A stretch of 64,000 nucleotides of DNA. Origin: Bacillus thuringiensis (GTDB lineage: Bacteria > Bacillota > Bacilli > Bacillales > Bacillaceae_G). The stretch is from positions 4,275,501 to 4,339,500 of the forward strand of contig NZ_CP155559.1 in the NCBI RefSeq assembly GCF_022095615.2. The letters are read 5' to 3'. Both the position numbers and the translations under genes were made by a program. Position 1 is the first letter of the stretch. The number at the start of each line of letters is the position of its first letter. The notes under the pieces were generated by a model. It was not told the DNA's origin. It ran no database searches and was given only the letters and a program-made list of their open reading frames with translations. Positions 1 to 9,900 of the stretch are shown one piece after another.

Positions 1-910
1 TTGGAGGATCAAGTACAACCATATCAAATTTCATCTTTTTCTTCGCTGCATATTTGAAGTAAAGAAAGACATCTTCTACAATAATATCTTGCGCTTCATA
101 ATCAACTTCATTTACACTAAACTGCTCAATCGTTTTGCTTAAACTACGATTTGCAAGGTCGACACTCGTCGTTTTGCTCGCTCCGCCAAGCGCTGCAAAT
201 ACAGAAAAAGCACCTGTATAAGAGAACATATTCAACACTGTTCTCCCTGTCGCATATTTATCACGAATTTGTTTTCGAACGTTACGCTGATCTAAAAATA
301 CACCAACCATCGCTCCGTCGTTTAAATACACCGCAAAATTCACACCATTTTCTTTTACGATAAGTGGGAACTCGCCGCGCTCTCCCGCTACGAAATCATC
401 GCCTTCAATGTATTTCCCTTTCGTATCAAAACGTTTTTTCTCATAAATCCCTTTAAAGTTTGCTACTTTTTGAAGAGCTGCTATAATCTCATCTCTGAAA
501 GTATAAATCCCTTCACTATACCAACTTACTACGTAATAACCATCATAATAATCGATAATTAAACCGCCAAGACCGTCTCCCTCACCATTTAGGACACGGA
601 ATGCCGTTGTATCATTTGACTTATAAAAATGTTTTCGTTTATGTAAAGCAGATTTGATTTTACTTTCAAAGAAATCCTGATTAATTTGCTCTTTCTCTTT
701 TCTCGTTAAAATCCAACCGTATCCTTTATTTTGCTTTCCATAATAGCCTTTTCCAATGAATTGGTTCTTTTCATCTACTACTTTAATAATAGTCCCTTCT
801 TCTTGGACATCATTTAAATTTTGAATTGCATCTTTTAAAATAAGCGGGTATCCACTTTTAATTTCTTTTATAAATTTTGGTTTTATTTTTATAATTACTT
901 CAGATCGCAT
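1..910 (-). CDS. Class I SAM-dependent rRNA methyltransferase, RlmI/YwbD-like (3' part outside window)
   Basis: The reading frame starts with ATG at 910 (GGAAAGG just upstream) and is still open at base 1, giving 303 codons. Residues ~1-75 look like a PUA RNA-binding domain, followed by a Rossmann methyltransferase core. The SAM-binding motif I region reads NMFSYTGAFSVFAALGG, and the last visible residues VVLDPP form the catalytic-type motif of RlmI-like 23S rRNA cytosine-5 methyltransferases. The visible segment LNDGAMVGVFLDQRNVR is typical of that family. The predicted role is S-adenosylmethionine-dependent methylation of a 23S rRNA base. Target specificity cannot be read from the sequence, and the C-terminal ~90 residues lie beyond the window. 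Confidence 0.82.
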   Translation of the reverse strand, partial: MRSEVIIKIKPKFIKEIKSGYPLILKDAIQNLNDVQEEGTIIKVVDEKNQFIGKGYYGKQNKGYGWILTRKEKEQINQDFFESKIKSALHKRKHFYKSNDTTAFRVLNGEGDGLGGLIIDYYDGYYVVSWYSEGIYTFRDEIIAALQKVANFKGIYEKKRFDTKGKYIEGDDFVAGERGEFPLIVKENGVNFAVYLNDGAMVGVFLDQRNVRKQIRDKYATGRTVLNMFSYTGAFSVFAALGGASKTTSVDLANRSLSKTIEQFSVNEVDYEAQDIIVEDVFLYFKYAAKKKMKFDMVVLDPP

Positions 911-960
911 GTAATGTCTTCCTTTCCATTTGAATGCTTTCTATTAGTAGGAAGCATATA

Positions 961-984
961 AAAAAGAGGCTAAAAAACAGCCTC
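961..984 (-). terminator. Rho-independent terminator of the antiporter gene
   Basis: A 6-bp GAGGCT/AGCCTC stem (966-971/979-984) is followed on the minus strand by five or more T. It lies 16 nt after the antiporter stop. Confidence 0.75.
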
Positions 985-1000
985 GTTTCACTATACCATA

Positions 1001-2791
1001 TTATTGCTTTGCTAGTACAACTAGCTCATCTCCTGGCATGACGGTTATATATTTATACAATGTTGAAAAAGTGAGACTACCGTCACTATGACGAATAAAT
1101 AAAAGTATATCTTTCGAATCCCTTACTTCCTTGTTTATCTTTTCTTCTTCTGTAACTTGTATCGTTTTAAAGTTATACCCATCTTCAATTTTCCGATTTA
1201 ACTCTTCGTAAATTTCATTTTGACCAAACAGTAAATGCGCTTTTTTCGAAAGAGAAATACGCTCTTGCTCAATTTTCCCCACATCATGAATTGGGAGTAG
1301 GAATGTATTATGATGTCCGAACTGCGGAACATACGTATTTGCGACTAAGACGTTATAAGAATCTGTATCAGTTACTGCAATTAAATATTCATACTGATTC
1401 ATGTCTACTTCAAATTGTAACTGTTCTGAGAGAATTTGACCATTATAGGTCTTAACCCCTTTCACTTTTGCACATTGTAAATGTTCTTCTGATACATCTA
1501 CGATCAAGCTTGGAATCCCCATCTCTTTACAGTGTGATGCAAAGGCAGATGAGAATGTACTCGCTCCTGAAATTAAGATTCCTGGTGGCTCTGTATTCGC
1601 CAATCCTAATTTCTTTGCTAAAAATCCGATAGAGAATCCATGAGCACAAACTGTCGTAATAACAAGTGCAAATGTAAGTGCCGTTAATATAGAAGCATCT
1701 TTATAGCCTTCTTGTAATAACTCCGTCGCAAAATAACTAGAGACAGTTAATGCAACAATACCACGCGGCGCAATCCAGCCAACTAGCGCCCGTTCTGATT
1801 TTGTTAACTCTGTACCAATTGTCGATACCCAAATCGATAAAGGTCGTACAACAAATAGCATCATAAGTACAAAGCTTATAATAGGCCAGCTGAAAATCTC
1901 CATAATAGTCGTCCTTGGGAGCGATGCTGTTAATATAATAAAAACGGTCGACGTTAGTAGCACTGAAATATTTTCGTTAAAATGACGAATATCACCGATA
2001 GAGGAAATATATTTCTTCATCCGTGCAAGTGTAATCCCCATTACTGTTACAGCTAGCATACCTGTTTCATGCATCACTTCATCCGCAATGCCGAAGCATA
2101 ACAATACCGTAACGAGCAAAATCGGTGCCTTTAAATATTCTGGCACTTTCCCTTTTAAAATCATATAGCTCATAAAAATACTAAAAGCATATCCAAGCAC
2201 CATTGCGAATAATGAACCAGCAAAGAAATACAGTAACGTATGTAATTGTACACTTTCTTTCGTTAAAAAATTTACAATTTGAAAGGCAAATACAGCAAGC
2301 AAAGCTCCAAATGGATCAACAATAATTCCTTCCCATTTTAAAATTGCAGCTGTTCTTGGCTTTAATCTTGCTTGGCGTAACAACGGAATAATTACCGTTG
2401 GGCCTGTCACAATAAAGAGGCCTCCAATAATAAATGCAACCGCCCAATCTAATCCAGCGACGTAATGAGCTGCAAGTGAGCCAGCAATCCACGCAATAAA
2501 CGCACCTAACGTAACGATACGAAATACTGGTTTTGATAGTCCCCTCAGCTCACGTATATCTAAACTTAAACTACCCTCAAACAATATAATTGCAACAGAG
2601 AGTGATACGAGCGGACTAAAAACATCTCCAAGCACCTCTTTTGGATTAATAATACCGAAAACTGGACCAATTAATAATCCAGCAACCGCCATAACAACAA
2701 TAGCAGGGAGCTGGAAACGCCATGCAGTCCATTGTGAAGCAATACCTAACGTAATAATAATAACGATACTAAGTAAAAGTGATTCGGCCAT
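1001..2791 (-). CDS. CPA1-family cation:proton antiporter with C-terminal RCK-like region
   Basis: Start chosen at ATG 2791 (596 aa, MAESLLLS) because a strong AAGGAGG lies 5-6 nt upstream; an in-frame ATG 15 codons further upstream has no ribosome site. Residues ~1-395 are a dozen hydrophobic helices of the Na+/H+ exchanger fold, with the conserved segments GPTVIIPLL and WEGIIVDPFGA that carry the ion-binding Asp. From ~400 a soluble Rossmann-like stretch (ISGASTFSSAFASHCKEMG) and a TrkA-C-like tail resemble RCK regulatory domains. It probably exchanges Na+ or K+ for H+ at the cell membrane. It is monocistronic, with its own terminator. Ion specificity is inferred from family only. Confidence 0.85.
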   Translation of the reverse strand: MAESLLLSIVIIITLGIASQWTAWRFQLPAIVVMAVAGLLIGPVFGIINPKEVLGDVFSPLVSLSVAIILFEGSLSLDIRELRGLSKPVFRIVTLGAFIAWIAGSLAAHYVAGLDWAVAFIIGGLFIVTGPTVIIPLLRQARLKPRTAAILKWEGIIVDPFGALLAVFAFQIVNFLTKESVQLHTLLYFFAGSLFAMVLGYAFSIFMSYMILKGKVPEYLKAPILLVTVLLCFGIADEVMHETGMLAVTVMGITLARMKKYISSIGDIRHFNENISVLLTSTVFIILTASLPRTTIMEIFSWPIISFVLMMLFVVRPLSIWVSTIGTELTKSERALVGWIAPRGIVALTVSSYFATELLQEGYKDASILTALTFALVITTVCAHGFSIGFLAKKLGLANTEPPGILISGASTFSSAFASHCKEMGIPSLIVDVSEEHLQCAKVKGVKTYNGQILSEQLQFEVDMNQYEYLIAVTDTDSYNVLVANTYVPQFGHHNTFLLPIHDVGKIEQERISLSKKAHLLFGQNEIYEELNRKIEDGYNFKTIQVTEEEKINKEVRDSKDILLFIRHSDGSLTFSTLYKYITVMPGDELVVLAKQ

Positions 2792-2966
2792 AATATCCTC
2801 CTTGTTCATAGTATTGCGACAGCAAAGTATAAACATTCTCTACTTCTACATATTTTCAATTAATTATATTTACATAATATATAATCAAGTTAAATATATA
2901 GTCAACACATTCAACAGGAGGAAACCGTACTTCCACAAAAAATATTATCATAATTTAAAATCACCA

Positions 2967-2996
2967 TTGACAATGATAATGATTTTCATTATCATT
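2967..2996 (+). promoter_or_regulatory. isdG promoter with overlapping Fur box
   Basis: TTGACA (2967-2972), a 17-bp spacer and TATCAT (2990-2995) form a near-consensus vegetative promoter. The same bases carry a perfect 11-bp inverted repeat (2972-2982 and 2986-2996, 3-bp spacer) containing the Bacillus Fur core TGATAAT/ATTATCA. Bound Fur would cover both hexamers, so isdG should be repressed when iron is plentiful. Confidence 0.85.
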
Positions 2997-3049
2997 TAAT
3001 GTATATGAGTTCTCGAAAATAAAGGATACATTTATAGGAGGAATAAAAC

Positions 3050-3373
3050 ATGATTATTGTTACAAATACAGCTAAAATTACAAAGGGAAATGGACATAAA
3101 TTAATTGATCGTTTTAATAAAGTAGGTCAAGTCGAAACAATGCCAGGCTTTTTAGGATTAGAAGTTCTTCTAACGCAAAATACAGTTGATTATGATGAAG
3201 TAACAATTAGCACACGCTGGAATGCAAAAGAAGATTTCCAAGGTTGGACGAAGAGCTCAGCATTTAAAGATGCTCACTCACATCAAGGCGGGATGCCAGA
3301 TTATATTCTTGATAATAAAATCACTTACTACAATGTTGAAGTTGTACGTATGCCAATGGCTGCAGCACAGTAA
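3050..3373 (+). CDS. isdG: Haem-degrading monooxygenase IsdG
   Basis: 107 aa with a ribosome site AGGAGG 8 nt before ATG. The protein is a small ABM-fold dimeric oxygenase. The catalytic triad known from staphylococcal IsdG/IsdI (Asn, Trp, His) is visible as N6, W66 and H76. It acts in the cytoplasm, cleaving haem imported by the neighbouring Isd transporter and releasing iron. The gene faces away from the antiporter, converges on srtB, and has its own Fur-controlled promoter at 2967. It is therefore a separate transcription unit from the isdC-srtB operon but under the same iron control. Confidence 0.92.
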   Translation: MIIVTNTAKITKGNGHKLIDRFNKVGQVETMPGFLGLEVLLTQNTVDYDEVTISTRWNAKEDFQGWTKSSAFKDAHSHQGGMPDYILDNKITYYNVEVVRMPMAAAQ

Positions 3374-3390
3374 ACATAGTTCTTTTTTTA

Positions 3391-3440
3391 AGTATAGAGT
3401 ATGAGAAGTGTTACCACTTCTCATACTCTATACTTTTTTA
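3391..3440 (+). terminator. Strong terminator between isdG and srtB
   Basis: A perfect 20-bp stem (3391-3410/3415-3434) with a 4-nt loop is followed by TTTTTTA on the plus strand, so it ends isdG. On the minus strand the hairpin is not followed by T, so it is a poor terminator for srtB, though it would protect that 3' end. Confidence 0.85.
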
Positions 3441-3441
3441 T

Positions 3442-4206
3442 TTACTGTCTTTTTACTAGTTTCGCATGCACGACTAACCTTCCTGCTTCCGGGTCGAGTA
3501 CATAGTCGCACGTCGAAAGTGTTACGATTTGATCACTTGCTGTCAATTTTGTATCCGTTTTGTACAGCGATTTCCCTTGAATTTTCTCCAAAAATGATGT
3601 GTATTCCATATCACTGCTAAAATCCGTTTCAATGTAATAAAAATCAGTTGTTGTTGTATACACCGAGAACACTTCAAGATCATATCCTTCAAATAATGTA
3701 TCGTAATATAACTTACGATGCGACCTGAAGAAATCTTCATCTAACATTTTCTTTAAACTTCCAAACATAGAACCATCTTTCATACGGTGACCATATAAAA
3801 TAGTATTTCGATTTTGAGATTTCACATCATTACGATAGTCCATAAAAATGCTTCCTGCTCTCATATCTTCACCTTTATAATTACGAAATAAATAGTAATC
3901 ATTGTCTTTCGCTTGAACGATTGGATAATTAATTTGTGTATCTTCCATCGTAATCCATCCAACTATTTCTTGGTTAATTTGCTGCAGAGCTTTGAACTGC
4001 TTACGCACTTCCCCGTCTTGTGATTGCTCTTCCATCGGACTTTTTTCATAAATATTTTGTGCTTCGGCCATTACTTTACGATTTTCATAGTAATCCATGA
4101 AAATATCACCTAATTCGTATACTGAATAGAAAAAGGTACCTAAAAAAACAACTGTAAGTATTCGTTGAAAAAAAGAATTCTTCTTCCGTTCTTTTTTACT
4201 ACTCAA
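3442..4206 (-). CDS. srtB: Class B sortase SrtB
   Basis: 254 aa, starting at TTG 4206 after GAGGTGAT. A single N-terminal membrane anchor (~12-33) is followed by the sortase barrel. The catalytic residues H140 (YGHR), C233 (LSTC) and R243 (AGRLVV) are all present and match B. anthracis SrtB numbering. The enzyme works outside the membrane, cleaving between Thr and Gly of NPKTG-type signals and joining the protein to wall peptidoglycan. Its likely substrate is IsdC, encoded at the head of the same operon (NPKTG at residues 209-213). It is the last gene of the isd operon. Confidence 0.95.
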   Translation of the reverse strand: MSSKKERKKNSFFQRILTVVFLGTFFYSVYELGDIFMDYYENRKVMAEAQNIYEKSPMEEQSQDGEVRKQFKALQQINQEIVGWITMEDTQINYPIVQAKDNDYYLFRNYKGEDMRAGSIFMDYRNDVKSQNRNTILYGHRMKDGSMFGSLKKMLDEDFFRSHRKLYYDTLFEGYDLEVFSVYTTTTDFYYIETDFSSDMEYTSFLEKIQGKSLYKTDTKLTASDQIVTLSTCDYVLDPEAGRLVVHAKLVKRQ

Positions 4207-4237
4207 ATTATCACCTCAAAACGGATTGTTCACATAT

Positions 4238-5008
4238 TTAAATACCCATTGGAACCATATACAACCCTGTATCTTCATCTTGCTTTACAACGACATCTAC
4301 ACCGTATATCGTTTTTATCATACTTTCTGTCACAACATCATTTGGCTTACCTTTCGTAACAATTTCGCCGTCTTTCATAACGATAATATGATCACTATAG
4401 CGAATTGCCTGATTAATATCGTGTAATACCATAACGATCGTCAATCCATGTACTTCATTTAACTCTTTTACTAGCTCTAATATTTCAAGCTGATAATAAA
4501 TATCTAAATAGGTTGTCGGTTCATCTAAAAAGAGCATTGGTGTTTTCTGAGCTAACGTCATGGCAATCCAAACACGTTGTCTTTCTCCACCAGATAAAGC
4601 ATGAATCTCTTTATCTCGTTTACTTAACAAATTCGTACATGCTAAAGCCCTTTCGATTGCTTCTCTATCTTCATCAGTTTGCGCGGAAAAGATATTTTTA
4701 TGAGGCATACGACCAAAACTTGTTAATTTCTCCACCGTCATATCTGCCGGCGCTTCATTTTGTTGGTGGACAACGGCTAACTTTCTAGCAAACTCTTTCG
4801 GTTTATATTGACTAATCGCCTTTCCATCCAGTATTACCTCTCCGCTACGAGGATCGTGATTTCTTGACATCACGCCAAGTAATGTCGATTTCCCACAACC
4901 GTTTGGACCAATAATTGTTGTAATTTTACCAAGTTCTATTTCACTACTAACCGACTTTAATCGATCCGTTACATTATCATACGAAAAGGTTACATTTTTA
5001 ATTTCCAT
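4238..5008 (-). CDS. Haem/iron ABC transporter ATP-binding protein (FhuC/FepC type)
   Basis: ATG 5008 is chosen (256 aa); an alternative GTG lies at 5020. The start overlaps the end of the permease gene, a sign of translational coupling. All ATPase motifs are present: Walker A GPNGCGKST, signature LSGGERQRV, Walker B MLFLDEPT and the switch His in VLHDINQ. It would power haem import through the membrane permease encoded just upstream, together with the IsdE lipoprotein. In B. anthracis this position is called isdF in some papers, while in staphylococci IsdF is the permease, so I leave the symbol blank. Confidence 0.9.
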   Translation of the reverse strand: MEIKNVTFSYDNVTDRLKSVSSEIELGKITTIIGPNGCGKSTLLGVMSRNHDPRSGEVILDGKAISQYKPKEFARKLAVVHQQNEAPADMTVEKLTSFGRMPHKNIFSAQTDEDREAIERALACTNLLSKRDKEIHALSGGERQRVWIAMTLAQKTPMLFLDEPTTYLDIYYQLEILELVKELNEVHGLTIVMVLHDINQAIRYSDHIIVMKDGEIVTKGKPNDVVTESMIKTIYGVDVVVKQDEDTGLYMVPMGI

Positions 5009-5981
5009 GAACTTTATCACTCTTTCTAAGCAAGAATATTAAGAATGGGCCACCAATAACCGCCATAATCGTCGCCGCTGGAATTTCGTTAGGTGGCACG
5101 ATTAACCTTCCAATCGTATCCGCCGTCAAAATTAATAACGCTCCTGCAAGAGCAGAAAATGGAATTAATACTTTATGATCTGAACCGACTAATTGTCTTG
5201 AAATGTGCGGAACAAGTAATCCTACGAAAGCAATAACTCCTGCAATCGCTGTTGATACTGCCGCTAAAAGTACCGCAATAGCAGAGATAATAAGACGAAC
5301 TCTCGTCACATGCAAACCTAAGTTTTTCGCAGTCTTATCTTGTAACGATAATAAATTACACCAAGCTCCTACAAATAGAGCAAGAATAAGACCAATTGTT
5401 CCATACGTAACCATTATTTCTACATCGCCCCACGTCTTCATCGTTATGTTAGAAGTCGTCGTTTGCTTAATACTCTTAATGAAATATCCGCAAATCGTTA
5501 TGAATGATTCATTTAATCCAGTGAACATCGCATTAATAGCTATACCAACTAAAATAATACGAAGTGGACTTAACCCTGACTTCCACGAAAATGCATAAAC
5601 GAGATAACATGCGAACGCACCACCTAAAAAGGCGAATACTGGTGTCCAGAAAAAAAATTGCGGGAATAACGTAATAATAACAAGTGTCATAAAACTTGCT
5701 CCTGAAGATATCCCGATTACACCAGCGTCAGCAAGTGGATTTTTCATAACAGCTTGAAAAAGCACACCTGAAACGGCCAGAGCTGCTCCAGTAAATAGTG
5801 CAATAATAATGCGCGGGAAACGTAAATCTTTAATCACTTCAACATCTTCATTCCCCCCTGTAAATATCCCTTGTACAAGGTCCACTATCCCTATTTCTAA
5901 ACTCCCTTTCATCGCTGACAATGATGTCATAACAATAAGCAATGCAGTAACAATGAGGAAACTCCAAGTTTTTTTATTCAT
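4998..5981 (-). CDS. isdF: Haem ABC transporter permease (FecCD family)
   Basis: 327 aa, ATG with AAAGGAAGAG upstream. The protein is almost wholly hydrophobic, with about nine to ten membrane helices and the FecCD/BtuC-family segment ...GLLVPHISRQLVG... near residue 255, which contacts the ATPase. It forms the membrane channel of the haem importer with the IsdE binding protein (27 nt upstream) and the overlapping ATPase gene. Gene naming differs between species (isdF in staphylococci, isdE2 in some B. anthracis papers). Confidence 0.9.
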   Translation of the reverse strand: MNKKTWSFLIVTALLIVMTSLSAMKGSLEIGIVDLVQGIFTGGNEDVEVIKDLRFPRIIIALFTGAALAVSGVLFQAVMKNPLADAGVIGISSGASFMTLVIITLFPQFFFWTPVFAFLGGAFACYLVYAFSWKSGLSPLRIILVGIAINAMFTGLNESFITICGYFIKSIKQTTTSNITMKTWGDVEIMVTYGTIGLILALFVGAWCNLLSLQDKTAKNLGLHVTRVRLIISAIAVLLAAVSTAIAGVIAFVGLLVPHISRQLVGSDHKVLIPFSALAGALLILTADTIGRLIVPPNEIPAATIMAVIGGPFLIFLLRKSDKVHGN

Positions 5982-6008
5982 TCCACTCTTCCTTTATATT
6001 AAAATGCA

Positions 6009-6890
6009 TCACGGATACATCATTTTTTTCAATTCATCTAACGCTTCAATTGCTGCTAAATTGCCTGTCGTTCCAAATAAACGCTCTTCTAAATCGTAAA
6101 CACGGTTATTTTTAACCGCAGCGAAGTGCTTCCAAATGTCATTTGTTTTAAATTCTTTATCAAACATTTTTACAACTTCATCAGGCATGCCATGAGCTGC
6201 TCGTAAAATAATATCTGGATCAGCTTTCTTTAAATACTCTGTATTAGAAGCTAAATATTCTACTTGTTCACCTTGCACAATATTTTTACCACCTAATTGT
6301 TTCACTAAATCTCCAATATAAGAATGCTCTGTTGCCACTAAATAACTCCCTGGTACACCTAATAAAATAAGTACTGTCGGTTCTTTCTTTCCTTTTACTG
6401 CTTTTTTAATCTCTGCAACCTTGTTATCTAACTTCGTTACAACTGCTTCAGCCTGCTTTTCGCGTCCATATTGCTTACCTAAATCGCTAATGGAATTTTG
6501 CATATTTTTCAAGCTTGTTAAGTCTAAAAAGTTTGCTTTCGTGCCCACGCCATCAAAAACTGGCTTTAATTCATATTCAAGTGTTGTCACGGATAATACT
6601 TCTGACGGCTTTAATGATTTTACCTTTTCCATATCAGGACTCATCGGATTCCCGACTTCAGGTAAACCTTTATATCTCTTTGGTAAATCTTTCGTACTGG
6701 TTGGAACACCAATTAAATCTACTTCTAACGCATCCATAATTTCAGTAACAGCAACTGTCGTTGCAACAATTCTCTCTTTACTTTCACTTTTCACCTGTTT
6801 TGCTACTTCTTTTTTGGGTGCCGAGCATCCAGCTATACTCACTAATAAAATGATAGCCATTAGTACACTTGTAATTTTCTTCACTCTCAA
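6009..6890 (-). CDS. isdE: Haem-binding lipoprotein IsdE
   Basis: 293 aa from TTG 6890, placed 6 nt after GGAG. An N-terminal signal ends in the lipobox SIAGC (Cys22), so it is anchored to the outer face of the membrane. The body is the helical-backbone periplasmic-binding-protein fold (TroA/FhuD class). M83 (in GNPMSPDM) and H233 (in RAAHGMP) correspond to the Met and His that ligate haem iron in staphylococcal IsdE. It accepts haem from wall-anchored IsdC and hands it to the permease. A strong hairpin separates it from isdX2, 70 nt upstream. Confidence 0.9.
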   Translation of the reverse strand: MRVKKITSVLMAIILLVSIAGCSAPKKEVAKQVKSESKERIVATTVAVTEIMDALEVDLIGVPTSTKDLPKRYKGLPEVGNPMSPDMEKVKSLKPSEVLSVTTLEYELKPVFDGVGTKANFLDLTSLKNMQNSISDLGKQYGREKQAEAVVTKLDNKVAEIKKAVKGKKEPTVLILLGVPGSYLVATEHSYIGDLVKQLGGKNIVQGEQVEYLASNTEYLKKADPDIILRAAHGMPDEVVKMFDKEFKTNDIWKHFAAVKNNRVYDLEERLFGTTGNLAAIEALDELKKMMYP

Positions 6891-6919
6891 TCACCACTCC
6901 TTTCCAAACAATATGAAAC

Positions 6920-6953
6920 AAGTCTTGATGCATGCGAGCATGCATCAAGACTT
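6920..6953 (-). other. Intercistronic hairpin between isdX2 and isdE
   Basis: A 16-bp perfect stem (6920-6935/6938-6953; the real loop is slightly larger) begins 7 nt after the isdX2 stop. On the transcript it is followed by UUUCAUAU rather than a full U tract. It therefore looks like a leaky terminator or an RNA-stabilising 3' end that would give more haemophore than transporter mRNA. Confidence 0.6.
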
Positions 6954-6959
6954 CAAAAA

Positions 6960-9900
6960 TTACAATCTACCTGCTCTATATTTACGAACGAGTAAAACAA
7001 GTGATCCAAGTAGTAGCACCATGTATAAACCTAGTTGTGCTGTATCTGCTGTTTTTGAGTTTTTCTCTTTTTTTGAATCATTTTTTTGATCTTCTTTTTT
7101 CTTCTTATCATCTGCATTTCGGTTAAAGTCAGGATTATCTACTTTTTTTACATTATCTACTTTCGGTGTAATCACTGGATTGTTCGGATCTTTTTTTGGA
7201 TCCTCTTTAATCGTTCCTAACGCACCAATGTTATTTGTATCAAATTGAATTTGGACATCGTAGAAATGATGGTAGTTCATTTCGTTGATATCAACTTTTA
7301 CTTTTGCATTTAATTTTGCAAATAAATCACTTACTTCAAATTGCACTACTCTCGTATTTGCATTTTTATCTTCGCTTACTACTTTCGCGTCAGCAAAAAG
7401 ACTGTTATTTTCCGTTTGGAATTTTGTAATCCATGCACTATTTTTCAACGTCATCTCAATGTATTTTTTACCATCTTTAACGATTAATTTTGCTGGATGT
7501 ACAGTATAGTCATGCATCTTTGAAAGCTCATTTGTTTTATCTTTTAACACTTTAAATGGAATGTCATATTGACCATCCACTAAATTTTTCGGATCAACTA
7601 TTACTTTTGGTTGATTATTTCCGCCTTGGTTACCGTTTCCGCCTTGGTTATCGTTTCCGCCTTGGTTACCGTTTCCGCCTTGGTTATTGCTTCCGCCTTG
7701 GTTACCTAAAACTTTAATACTATCTTGATCAAATACAAATTGAACATCGTAGAAATGGTGATAATTCATCGCATCAATATCTACTTTTACTTTTGCATTT
7801 AATTTTTTCGATAAATCATCTACTTCTAACTCTACTACTCTTGTATTTTTCTCTTTATTCTCACTTAACACTTTTGCGTTAACAAAAGAACCATTCTTTT
7901 CAAACTCAAATTTTGTAATCCATGTACTGTTCGTTAATGTAAATGATACATACTTCTTACCATCTTTCACTTTTAGTACAGCTGGACTCTTTGTATATGT
8001 GTTCATCATTGAAATTTCTTCTGTTTGATCTTTTAAAACTTTAAAACCAATACTGTATTCACCATCTTTAAGAGCTTTTGGATCAATGATTGTGTTATTA
8101 TTTTGGTTATTGTTTCCACCTTGGTTATTGTTCCCGCCTTGGTTATCGTTTCCACCTTGGTTATTGTTTCCGCCTTGGTTATCGTTTCCGCCTTGGTTGT
8201 TGTTTCCGCCTTGGTTATTGTTTCCGCCTTGGTTATTGTTTCCACCTTGATTGTCATTTCCGCCTTGGTTGTCTAACGGTTTAATGCTACCTTTATCAAA
8301 TGCAAATTGAATGTCATAGAAATGATGATAATTCATTGAATCGATATCTACTTTTACTTTTGCATTTAACTTTTTAGATACATCATCTACTTCTACTTCC
8401 ACTACGCGTGTATCAGCTTTTTTATCTTCACTTAATACACTCGCATCAACGAACGAACCATTTTTCTCAAATTCAAACTTTGTAATCCATGCACTATTCG
8501 TTAATGTGAATGATACATATTTTTTACCATCTTTCACCTTTAACACGCCCGGACTCTTCGTATACGTGTTCATCATTGAAATTTCTTCTGTTTGATCTTT
8601 TAAAGCTTTGAAATTGATGCTGTATTCGCCGTCTTTAATTGTTTCAGCATCTGGATTCTTGTTTCCATCTGGCTTTTCTACTTCTGGCTTTTTATCACCG
8701 TCTGGTTGCTTTTCTTCGTCCTTAATTGGCTCAAGTTTTTCTTGATTAAATTGAAGTTGTAATTCATGCGTTTGTTTATAATTTTGTGATGCCACTTCAA
8801 TAAATACTTTTGTATTTAACTTTTTAGATAAACTGTCTACTTCAAATTCTACTACTCTTGTATTTTTCTCTTTATCTTCACTTACTACTTTTGCATCAAC
8901 AAATGAACCATCTTTTTCTGTTTGGAAATTTTTAATTGATGCGTTATCTGTTAATGTTACAGTCGCTTTTTTCTTACCGTTTTCTACTTTTAATACTGCT
9001 GGACTTATTACCTTGTCTTTCATTCTAGATTCTTCATCTGTCTTATCTTTTAACACTTTAAATGGAATGCTGTACTCTCCATCTGTAATTGTTTCAACAT
9101 TTGGTTTTTCTACTTCCGGCTTTTTATCTTCATCCGGTTGTTTCTCTTCATTTTTAATTGGCTCAAGTTTTTCTTGGTTAAATAAAAGCTGTACCTCATG
9201 TGTTTGTTTATAATTTCTTGATGCCATTTCAATAAACACTTTTGCATTTAGCTTTTTAGATACATCACCCACTTCAAATTCTACTACTCTTGTATCTTTT
9301 TCTTTATCTTCACTCACTACTTTTGCATCAGCAAATGCGCCATCTTTTTCCGTTTGGAAATTTTTAATTAATGAGCTACTTGTTAATGTTACAAGCGCTT
9401 TTTTCTTACCGTTCTCTACTTTTAATACTCCTGGATTTACCATGTAAGTATTCATCTTAGATTCTTCATCTGTTTGATCTTTTAACACTTTAAATGGAAT
9501 GCTGTACTCTCCATCTGTAATTGTGTTAGAATTTGGTTGTTGATCTGGGTCAGGCTTTTGGTCGGGCTTCTGACTTGGATCTGGTTTTTCATTTGGATCT
9601 GGCTTATTAGCTGGGTCCTCTTTTTCATTCGGTTGTTCTACATGAATTGGTGTAATGCTATTTTGATCAAATGCAATGCGCACATCATAGTCATGATGAT
9701 AATTTAAAAAGTCTATGTCTACTTTTACTTTCGCATTTAATACCTTCTCTACATCGTCCACTTCAAATTCTACTACTCTTGTATCTTTTTCTTTATCTTC
9801 ACTAATTACATTTGTCGCAACAAACTGACCTGCTTTTTCTGTTTCAAACTTTGTAATCCATGAACTATGTTCTAACGTAAAGGATACCTTCTTCTTCCCA

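Noticed and set aside
5203..5598. A 131-codon plus-strand frame opposite the permease gene
   Set aside because: Antisense shadow of a FecCD permease; low-complexity Thr/Ile-rich product.
6421..7089. A 222-codon plus-strand frame opposite isdE/isdX2
   Set aside because: It runs antisense across two well-supported genes and the hairpin between them, with no ribosome site and no domain.
8033..8257. A 74-codon frame of MTIKVETITKAETITK-type repeats on the minus strand
   Set aside because: It is the shifted frame of the NQGG linker in isdX2; its repetitiveness comes from the DNA repeat, with no ribosome site.
8094..8276. Regular 18-bp repeats that could be taken for a CRISPR array or a minisatellite
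   Set aside because: They lie in frame inside isdX2 and encode NQGG linkers; units are too short and there are no spacers.
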